From: Saccoglossus kowalevskii
Lineage: Eukaryota > Hemichordata > Enteropneusta > Harrimaniidae
Direction of reading: 5' to 3'
Assembly: GCF_000003605.2 (NCBI RefSeq)
Contig: NW_003135337.1
Coordinates: 223,696-237,691 of the forward strand
Length of the DNA: 13,996 nucleotides
In this document: positions 8,101 through 13,708 of the stretch, piece by piece
How positions within the stretch are numbered: the stretch's first letter is position 1
How the letters are laid out: each line of letters begins with the position of its first letter
The notes under the pieces: generated by a model
The model's input: the letters and a program-made list of their open reading frames with translations, nothing else
Database searches by the model: none
Told to the model about the DNA's origin: nothing
Translations under genes and position numbers: made by a program

Positions 8101-11100
8101 ATTATTTTTTTAAGTGCAAAAATGTGTTTTAAACTCAGTCTACGGCAACTTTATTTTTGTGTATTTTAAAACAAGGCTCCTCATTAGCTTCTCATTTGCA
8201 TACATAAATTCCCCTTGTGACGTCAGAAGGGGAAGTCGCATGGCAGTTTGCATTGCCGATACGTGTAAATAAGGCAGTTTTCTTGTCTTTGACTAAATTG
8301 TCACTTATGTACTTGTTTGTCAAGGAAGAATGGACCATAATGAACACATAGTATCAATTTTTGTTGCATGGGGTCGAGTTAGATGCGAAATATGTCCGTT
8401 CTGTTGTAGCTGGTCACCGTGATCGTCACCGACACCGGCGCACGTTTGTACACAGTCGCTGAACAAAATAGAATTTGACGTCGTTATTTAGCAGGTTACT
8501 AGGCACGTCACTACACTGTTTTATTTCATTGATCGTCTGAGTAAAACTTTCAAAATTAAAACAAGCAGCCTCTCGGCTGAGATAGCTCTGCTGTTAGCAA
8601 TGCACATTTCAATTAAAGAACAGAAGATGCAAGAAAATGAACAATATGCATAGTATCAATGCAATGGGACTTGCTGTTTTCAACAAGAATTCAAAAATAT
8701 CATTTTTCACCAAAAATGACAAAAATATTCACCAAAATTATAGAATCGAAGATATCATCACGAAATGAACAAATCTGAGAAAGGTCTACATGTAGTATCT
8801 AAATATGTAATATCAAAGCAATTGAACTATTGGTTTTTAACAAGAAGTCGAAAATATCACTTTTTACCAAAAATGACAAAAATATTCACCAAAATTAGAG
8901 AATTGAAGATATGATCATGAAATGAACAAATCTGAGAGAGATCTACCCAAGGTACATATACACCAAGTATCAAAGCATTCAGGCTTGTAGTTTTCAAGAA
9001 GAAGTCGAAAAAGTAAAACATTGACACGGACGACGACGGACAATCACTCATATGATAAGTCGACAGCGGAGCTAAAAACTCTCTCTCAAAAAAAAAAAAA
9101 AAAATAGACAAAAAAAAAAAAGAAAAAACGCTGACCGAAAAATGTATATCGTTTAAAAGTATACTGAATAACCAGTGTTATTACGGCTCAGGGGTATGAC
9201 TTCCTCTCACATTTTGTCATTTGGTGGCGCACTTTCAGCGAGAGTCGGAAATCCGGAAACAGTCGACAGATTCAGGATAGGTGGGCGTGGCTACAACACG
9301 AGAAATATCCCAAATTTACTTAGATACGAATAATCATTTTCAGCAAAAAAATCAATAACTGCCCATTTCAGTGGGATACAGATCTAAAATGGGAAACGTG
9401 AGGGTGGGCATTGCACAGGCACTTTAAGAGATTGTAGTATACAGTACCGTAAACTGCAAATGCATACAAATCTATTTGTAGATATTATTTAATGTACAGT
9501 ATGTTATACAGTATGAAATTTTGTTTGTGTACAAGTTTGTCTGTGTGTAAAAATCCGAAAGTGCCTTAGAATCGCAACAAAGTTGCAATCGAGTGTTGTG
9601 CATCTCGTTAGCATATCAATATTCCTTCTGGCCTTTGTTTTGGGAAAAAATTTCCCACTGTTACCAAAGTGAATGGTCTAATTAAAGCCGCACCAAGACT
9701 TCACGCATCTGAATTCGTCCACTGAAAAAATGAATTTTAATTAAAGCCGCGGCCTCAATTAGGAATTTTACGTAAATTTCTGTACGAGGTCAATGTCCCA
9801 TAGGAATTGAGGGCAATAGTAATTCCTGAACCCTAACATAGACACACTACACTGAATGAGTTATTGAATTTGTTATTAGTAGACAGACAGACAGACAGAC
9901 AACTGAGAAAAGCAATATGAATCTTACCCTGACTTTGGCACTGGATTTCTGGCTGATTTCCCGGATTTCTTGACCTTTGACACCAATTATGGCACCCACA
10001 GCACTGATTGGTATGAACAGGTATGTTATTTCCGATGGCTGAGAAAGTCAAACAAAAATATGAAGTATTCATGGCTATACAATAGTCAGTATTGCTGAAA
10101 GCATCAGTGGATAGCCAAAATAAATATAAAAAAAAAAAATTAGCAGGCGATATCCTAACCATTTTTAAAATGGTAAGTGTCCCACTCAGCCTGGACATAC
10201 AAGACCAAGTTTGAAATGTTGACAACCAAATTGCTATTTATTGGAATGGCAGCCAGTCGGCCATATTTGATCAGCTCACAAAACAAATTGTAGATTATTA
10301 CTAATTTTTAAAAGCAAATGAATGGGTTTGTCAACGACACAAATAAATAGCTGAGAGTAATGAAATCAACATTGGCATGTCATTAGCACTGTCAATAATG
10401 TAATGGGGTTCATAGGAATAAATGGCCATCAGTCGGACATATTGGGTTCCAATCAAAAAACAAACCATCGCGCATAGATTGCATTTGTTGAATACATGTA
10501 GTTCTAAAAAATTTTCAAGGTTTTCAAATTATCTTGTATTTGCATCAGATAGAAATGTTGTCCAATTGTTGCCGATCAACAACAGCCATTAACCTGCAAA
10601 ATTTTGATTTTATAACCAGAATAAAGATTCAGTCTGAATAATACAGTGAGAAGAGAAAGAGCGCATGAAATTACGTACTGGTTGGAGAAGATGATGTGTA
10701 TTAACAGTATATGCTGCAGGGCCAAAGATGGCGTACAACACAGCTGAGTTATGCTGAAAAGAATTCAAAGAATCATTGTAGTTGGGTTCAAAGAGAAATA
10801 ATTTAAGAAAACCCAAAAAACAGCATTTTTTGTTTGTTTTTGTGACCACCTAAAAGATACACGCATACAGAATAGATTTGAGCACCAGAATTTGTACGCA
10901 TTACTTCATTAATTTTCAATTAAATGGACAATTTCCCTTGAGATCAACATTTTTGAAACAATTAGAAAAGAGATTTCATATTTTATATTCCACGTAAATA
11001 AACAAAAAGCATTGGATGAATAAACACAAATATCAGATCATGTGACTATACAAACATGCTAATAGCAAGCGACGAATTCCAGTTAAAAAAAAAAAAATCC

Positions 11101-12169
11101 TGGAGCTGTTTACTTGATCTGAGCCTGTACATTTTAACAATTTCATTGCATGTATTTATTTGCTAATCTAAAAATGTAATCAAAGCATTTCATGGCCTTT
11201 TAGTTAATTGACTGTATTGAGTTGATTTACTATGTGTAACGTTGAGGTGGTCAGACAAACGATTGCCAGAAAGTTAATACAAGCGGGTAAAGCAAGATCA
11301 AACCAGTACACAGACCGAATTAGATTTGAAAAAAAGCAGGCATTTTGTTGGATTAGTTATTAGTCAATGAAACCCAATAAACGTCAATGATAAACGTCAA
11401 TGATAAACGTCAATGATAAACCAAGGATGCAGTCATAAGAAGCACTTACCATTGCCACATTGAATATAGCCCCGGGTGAGTTGCCAAGACCTGAGAAGAC
11501 TGAGGCATGGTTTAGCCCCGGGAAAAGATTGTACTGTTGCTGTAAACGAATAAACAGATTGATTTGAGTTAAAGAAACCAACCAGCCCATGGCTGCCATA
11601 ATTTATGCAAATTTATTCGAATATCACCAATATTTGCCATGCTAATAAAATGCTGTGGTCGAGTCTCAGGATAACAAGCTCGAGGTTGTGACAGACATTT
11701 TCAAATTCTTGCTTCCTGAATCAATGCTAATTACCCGTTAGCAATAGGTTTATTCACATTTTTTGAAAATAAATAATTCATGCATTGTACTTCAATCAGC
11801 AAATTTGTAGCAGGCCTGAATACGCTTAGATTTGTCTAAACGGTAACCTCACATTTGAAGTTGACAACACTAAAAATGAATGAAGTTCTAGAAAAAGACA
11901 TTGAGAATAAATATTGTGCTAAAACACATTCATTATCAACCAACCTGCAAAAATTCACATATTTAATCAAAAGTAATGACAGAAATATAATCAAACTTTT
12001 AGGGGAATTTCTACATAAATTATTCATTTTAAGAAATGAGCATTGGATACAATGCCTCGACTCTTTTTTTCTATTTTTTTTCGTTATCTTACTTTGCTAT
12101 TATTTTAATCACTTATAGAAACATTGCTGTAAACCAATAACAAATTTGTATTTCTAAGGATGCAATAAA

Positions 12170-12205
<36 letters not shown>

Positions 12206-12350
12206 GTCACTTACTGTTAAACTGGCCATGTCAGCTCGAAAACTATCTCTTAGTTTTTCACTGACCATCTCTTCTGCCTTGCACTCATCATTGAGCGATC
12301 CCTTTATCGTAATGGTACGTTCCATATTATAAATAGTAAGCTCTTGTAGA
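4935..12350 (-). CDS. IGF2BP: IGF2BP/IMP-family mRNA-binding protein, C-terminal half, 7 exons (5' part outside window)
   Basis: Joined exons, in transcript order: 12350-12215, 11539-11450, 10753-10679, 10038-9928, 6802-6599, 5865-5752, 5132-4935. Every intron is GT-AG and the frame is kept throughout, giving 308 complete codons and then TAG directly followed by TAA. Seen in the sequence: the end of a KH domain (ERTITIKG), a linker with LFPGLN, KH3 with IIGVKG, KH4 with IIGKRG, and GHFFASQ-SAQRQIR closing KH4. This order and these motifs are diagnostic of IGF2BP/IMP/Vg1RBP proteins. The family is cytoplasmic, has two RRMs and four KH domains, and binds target mRNAs to control their localisation, stability and translation; KH3-KH4 act as a di-domain. 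RRM1, RRM2, KH1 and the first part of KH2 must lie above 13996. The Gly/Arg/Asp-rich tail differs from the short basic vertebrate tail. Another KH family such as PCBP or NOVA is unlikely, given the linker and the GHFFASQ block. Confidence 0.93.
5133..5751 (-). other. IMP intron, nothing else recognised
   Basis: 619-base phase-0 intron with donor gtaag and acceptor gttcatttcag, interrupting KH4 exactly after GHFFASQ. AT-rich, with no repeat of note and no embedded gene. Confidence 0.85.
5752..5865 (-). CDS. IGF2BP: IMP exon: KH4 core
   Basis: This exon has 114 bases, 38 codons, and phase 0 at both ends. The product runs IQDLELLTGAEIDVPKNIKP then NDKNEVVVRIKGHFFASQ. It supplies alpha2, beta2, the variable loop and beta3 of KH4. 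The spacing from the GxxG loop to L-x-x-L-T is the same as in vertebrate IGF2BPs, and the I-x-G-H-F-F/Y-A-S-Q ending is one of the clearest family marks. The acceptor is atatcatag (weak pyrimidine tract) and the donor is gtaagaaaa. Confidence 0.94.
5866..6598 (-). other. IMP intron containing a chance 131-codon frame
   Basis: 733-base phase-0 intron with donor gtaagtaa and acceptor atatcatag. The minus strand has a 131-codon frame at 6157-6552 starting MLKCSIPKNYG. It has many Leu, Phe and Trp residues, matches no family I know, and lies wholly inside the intron, so I treat it as non-coding. Confidence 0.8.
6599..6802 (-). CDS. IGF2BP: IMP exon: second half of KH3 and start of KH4
   Basis: This exon has 204 bases, 68 codons, and phase 0 at both ends. 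It opens VEPPRSEDDEERAVYIEGYP, continues DAQWIAQWFIYHKI (the C-terminal helix of KH3), then has a short acidic/basic turn and EVRLISEIMVPANMVGRIIG followed by KRGSA, which is beta1-alpha1 and the GxxG loop (G-K-R-G) of KH4. The G-x-P-x-A-Q-x-x-A-Q helix and the V-P-x-x-x-x-G-R-x-I-G-K signature are typical of IGF2BP KH3/KH4. The acceptor is atattctag and the donor is gtaagtaa. It is joined to the KH3a exon across the large transposon-filled intron. Confidence 0.94.
6891..7072. mobile_element. MITE-like fold-back element, 182 bp
   Basis: The left arm 6891-6934 and the right arm 7030-7072 are long imperfect inverted repeats. Both read from outside as ACTGT-AAATACTT-ATTTT and end in ATTTTCGCTGAA. 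The centre (6935-7029) holds further copies of the TTTATTTT/AAAATAAA theme, including GTGAAAATAAAAT, so the element may have grown by internal repetition. No coding capacity and no clear target-site duplication. The ATTTTCGC-containing arm is typical of abundant invertebrate MITEs, but I cannot name the family. Confidence 0.7.
7143..7175 (+). repeat. 33-bp direct repeat, left copy
   Basis: Starts GTCAATGTCCCATAGGAATT and matches 9789-9821 at 32 of 33 bases. Just upstream, 7109-7130 (ATTGAGGACAATAGTAATTT) resembles the end of the right copy and its continuation (9807-9825), so the same motif occurs twice on the left. The copies directly border the inverted repeats of the 7177-9772 element. Confidence 0.85.
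8194..8234. promoter_or_regulatory. Octamer and CRE-centred palindrome inside the nested element
   Basis: ATTTGCAT (8194-8201) is the POU/Oct octamer. At 8209-8234 is a 26-base palindrome broken by one mismatched pair: TTCCCCTT, G, TGACGTCA, G, AAGGGGAA. Its core TGACGTCA (8218-8225) is a perfect CREB/ATF site. The sequence matches are exact; any regulatory activity is inferred. Confidence 0.4.
8645..9015 (+). repeat. Tandem repeat, period 157 bp, about 2.3 copies
   Basis: GAATTCA at 8687, GAAGTCG at 8844 and GAAGTCG at 9001 mark the same position in three consecutive units exactly 157 bases apart. Units 1 and 2 share the block AAAAATGACAAAAATATTC followed by ACCAAAATTA, then AAATGAACAAATCTGAGA. 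Unit 3 keeps only TATCAAAGC, the variable step and GAAGTCGAAAAA, then passes into the retroposon-like tail. Confidence 0.8.
9001..9128 (+). mobile_element. Retroposon-like 3' end with poly(A) tail
   Basis: The last repeat unit runs into a GACGACGGAC-containing stretch, then GGAGCTAAAAACTCTCTCTC, then A17, TAGAC and a second A run to 9128. An A-rich tail after a conserved-looking end is typical of SINEs and truncated non-LTR elements; similar GACGGACGAC...GAGCTAAAAA ends are common in invertebrate repeats as far as I recall. Together with the 157-bp units it may be one composite SINE-like insertion on the plus strand. Confidence 0.5.
9789..9821 (+). repeat. 33-bp direct repeat, right copy
   Basis: Matches 7143-7175 with a single G/A difference near its end. 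Upstream similarity also continues for about a dozen bases (GTAAATTTCTGT at 9772-9783 against GTAATTTCTGT at 7122-7132). It marks the outer right edge of the 2.6 kb insertion. Confidence 0.85.
9881..9900 (+). repeat. (AGAC)5 microsatellite
   Basis: Five perfect tetranucleotide units, 28 bases from the end of the first KH3 exon on the intron side. Confidence 0.9.
9928..10038 (-). CDS. IGF2BP: IMP exon: first half of KH3
   Basis: This exon has 111 bases, 37 codons, and phase 0 at both ends. The product starts PSEITYLFIPISAVGAIIG and continues VKGQEIREISQKSSAKVR. It is the beta1-alpha1-GxxG-alpha2 part of KH3; family members have a near-identical FIP-x-x-A-V-G-A-I-I-G-x-K-G block. The GxxG loop is intact and reads G-V-K-G, where vertebrate members have G-K-K-G. 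The acceptor is gactttctcag and the donor is gtaag. A longer open frame (9833-10225) overlaps on the same strand in a different frame and shares no family resemblance. Confidence 0.93.
10039..10678 (-). other. IMP intron with a weak duplicated motif
   Basis: 640-base phase-0 intron. Two related patches 176 bases apart share GGC-GCC-AGTCGG-CATATT (around 10246-10268 and 10423-10443), each followed by a CAAAACAAA-like stretch; a third, weaker patch may lie at 10551-10590. Probably a fragment of a dispersed repeat. A small palindrome, ACCATTTTTAAAATGGT, lies at 10159-10175. Confidence 0.6.
10679..10753 (-). CDS. IGF2BP: IMP exon: KH2-KH3 linker, second part
   Basis: This exon has 75 bases, 25 codons, and phase 0 at both ends. 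It encodes HNSAVLYAIFGPAAY followed by TVNTHHLLQP. The acceptor is attcttttcag and the donor is gtacgtaa. There is no recognised domain. The call rests on good splice sites, on the open frame joining cleanly to both neighbours, and on the aromatic, Pro and His residues, which recall the low-complexity linker of vertebrate IGF2BPs. A second GT lies four bases further downstream, but using it would shift the frame into the next exon. Like its neighbour, this exon could be a cassette. Confidence 0.8.
10754..11449 (-). other. IMP intron, AT-rich
   Basis: 696-base phase-0 intron between the two linker exons, with donor gtaagtgc at 11449 and acceptor attcttttcag. Apart from the 13-bp tandem repeat near its donor, nothing is recognised. 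Confidence 0.8.
11377..11420 (+). repeat. 13-bp tandem repeat, 3.4 copies
   Basis: ATAAACGTCAATG is repeated perfectly three times and then begins a fourth copy. It lies about 30 bases into the intron downstream of the first linker exon. Confidence 0.95.
11450..11539 (-). CDS. IGF2BP: IMP exon: KH2-KH3 linker, first part
   Basis: This exon has 90 bases, 30 codons, and phase 0 at both ends. The product begins QQYNLFPGLNHASVFSGLG. The N-L-x-P-G-L-N block directly after KH2 is a recognisable IGF2BP linker motif; vertebrate proteins have a similar N-L-P-G-L-N followed by a small/hydrophobic stretch. The acceptor is cgtttacag and the donor is gtaagtgc. The linker is expected to be disordered. Because the exon is symmetric, it could be skipped without breaking the frame. 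Confidence 0.88.
11540..12214 (-). other. IMP intron, AT-rich
   Basis: 675-base phase-0 intron. It contains short T runs at 12063-12080 and overlapping chance frames on both strands at 11836-12118 with no family resemblance. The trinucleotide repeat near its donor is listed separately. Confidence 0.8.
12172..12204 (+). repeat. (TTA)11 microsatellite
   Basis: Uninterrupted trinucleotide repeat, (AAT)n on the transcript strand. It starts only about ten bases inside the intron from the donor of the KH2 exon. Confidence 0.9.
12215..12350 (-). CDS. IGF2BP: IMP exon: second half of KH2
   Basis: This exon has 136 bases: one base completing a codon from the upstream exon, then 45 codons starting LQELTIYNMERTITIKG and ending DSFRADMASLT. 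It matches the beta-strand and C-terminal helix of KH2 in IGF2BP proteins, where the same spot reads like L-x-x-L-T-L-Y-N-x-E-R-T-I-T-V-K-G. The acceptor is tatcttgcag at 12351-12360 and the donor is gtaagtga below 12215. The intron upstream is phase 2 and the intron downstream is phase 0, so skipping this exon would shift the frame. It is the first IMP exon visible; the intron upstream of it holds the minisatellite. Confidence 0.92.
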
Positions 12351-12534
12351 CTGCAAGATAAAACAAAAGCAAAGCTGGATAGGTCAACTCTGTAATGCTA
12401 CATGCCACCATGTTATGGGGTACGTCCCAAATCCTGGGATTACAAATAATTAATTTATTCATGACAGGGTAAATGGTTACAGCTTGCAAAAAATTTTGTT
12501 ATTGCCATTTATCACACTTTTTTTAAGAACTGCA

Positions 12535-13388
12535 CTACCAACACAATCCCCAGGCATGCATGCATGCACTACCAACACAATCCCCAGGCATGCATGCATG
12601 CATGCATGCATGCACTACCAACACAATGCCCAGGCATGCAGGCATGCATGCATGCATGCACTACCAACACAATCCCCAGGCATGCATGCATGCACGCACT
12701 ACCAACACAATCCCCAGGCATGCATGCATGCATGCATGCATACACGCACTACCAACACAATCCCCAGGCATGCATGCATGCATACACGCACTACCAACAC
12801 AATCCCCAGGCATGCATGCATGCATGCATACACGCACTACCAACACAATCCCCAGGCATGCATGCATGCATGCATGCATGCATACACTACCAACACAATC
12901 CCCAGGCATGCATGCATGCATACACTACCAACACAATCCCCAGGCATGCATGCATACACTACCAACACAATCCCCAGGCAGGCATGCATGCATGCATGCA
13001 TGCACTACCAACACAATCCCCAGGCATGCATGCATGCATGCATGCATGCATGCATGCACTACCAACACAATCCCCAGGCAGGCATGCATGCATGCATGCA
13101 TGCATGCACTACCAACACAATCCCCAGGCATGCATGCACTACCAACACAATCCCCAGGCATGCATGCACTACCAACACAATCCCCAGGCATGCATGCATG
13201 CATGCATGCATGCACTACCAACACAATCCCCAGGCATGCATGCACTACCAACACAATCCCCAGGCATGCATGCATGTATGCACTACCAACACAATCCCCA
13301 GGCAGGCAGGCAGGCATGCATGCACTACCAACACAATCCCCAGGTATGCATGCATGCACTACCAACACAATCCCCAGGTATGCATGCA
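12535..13388. repeat. Minisatellite zone 1: 21 units with embedded (GCAT)n
   Basis: Each unit has a fixed core, CTACCAACACAATCCCCAGG, followed by a (CATG)n/(GCAT)n tract of variable length, sometimes with GCAGGCA, CATACA or CACGCA at its end. I counted 21 cores. Unit length varies from about 30 to 54 bases, in four-base steps from the tetranucleotide tract. It lies in the IMP intron just upstream of the KH2 exon. The (GCAT)n tract is self-complementary and alternates purine and pyrimidine. Confidence 0.97.
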
Positions 13389-13708
13389 CTACGACACAAT
13401 CCGCAGGCAGGCAGTATGCACTACGACACAAACCGCAGGCAGGCAGTATGCACTACGACACAATCCGCAGGCAGGCAGTATGCACTACGACACAATCCGC
13501 AGGCAGGCAGTATGCACTACGACACAATCCGCAGGCAGGCAGTATGCACTACGACACAATCCGCAGGCAGGCAGTATGCACTACGACACAATCCGCAGGC
13601 AGGCAGTATGCACTACGACACAATCCGCAGGCAGGCAGTATGCACTACGACACAATCCGCAGGCAGGCAGTATGCACTACGACACAATCCGCAGGCAGGC
13701 AGTATGCA
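13389..13708. repeat. Minisatellite zone 2: ten exact 32-bp units
   Basis: Ten consecutive 32-bp units with core CTACGACACAATCCGCAGG then CAGGCAGTATGCA. Almost no variation (one unit has AAACC for AATCC). The GCAT tract is reduced to GTATGCA. The core differs from zone 1 by loss of one C and by A-to-G and C-to-G changes, so it is clearly a derivative of the same array. Confidence 0.97.

Larger units (their letters stand above)
8018..9427. mobile_element. Nested element bounded by 14-bp perfect inverted repeats
   Basis: TTAAAGTGCCTGTG at 8018-8031 is found inverted and perfect at 9414-9427; similarity continues weakly inward (AATGGC against AATGCC). It lies wholly inside the 7177-9772 element, so it would be the younger insertion. 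Inside are the CRE palindrome, the 157-bp tandem repeats and the poly(A)-tailed segment. No open frame of note. No target-site duplication could be confirmed, so the boundaries are tentative. Confidence 0.5.
7177..9772. mobile_element. Candidate 2.6-kb DNA element with terminal inverted repeats
   Basis: 7177-7200 and 9749-9772 are inverted repeats with 21 of 24 bases paired; both read inward CGTAAAA...TTGAGGCCGC. A second patch with the sequence AAGCCGCACC occurs just inside each end (7273-7282 and 9685-9694), but in direct orientation. No transposase was found: the 86-codon minus-strand frame at 7144-7404 is mostly terminal repeat sequence. It looks like a non-autonomous or decayed DNA transposon enlarged by later insertions. 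Being flanked by 33-bp direct repeats is unusual for a DNA transposon. Confidence 0.6.
6803..9927 (-). other. Large IMP intron filled with transposon relics
   Basis: 3,125-base phase-0 intron splitting KH3, with donor gtaag at 9927-9923 and acceptor atattctag at 6811-6803. It contains the elements listed separately at 6891-7072, 7143-9821 and 8018-9427, and an (AGAC)5 run close to the donor. It is several times longer than the other fully visible introns (619-733 bases, all about 0.6-0.7 kb), apparently because of these insertions. Confidence 0.85.

Noticed and set aside
7143-9821. LTR retrotransposon
   Set aside because: The 33-bp direct repeats are far too short for LTRs and there is no primer-binding site, polypurine tract or gag/pol frame.
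9833-10225. 130-codon minus-strand frame overlapping the first KH3 exon
   Set aside because: It uses a different frame from the exon, crosses both splice sites and codes no KH motif.
12661-13431. Two long minus-strand frames of 86 and 168 codons coding repeats of MPGDCVGSACMHA
   Set aside because: They lie wholly in the minisatellite. (ATGC)n reads Met-His-Ala-Cys in all three frames with no stop, so tract length changes never close the frame; this explains their length without a gene.
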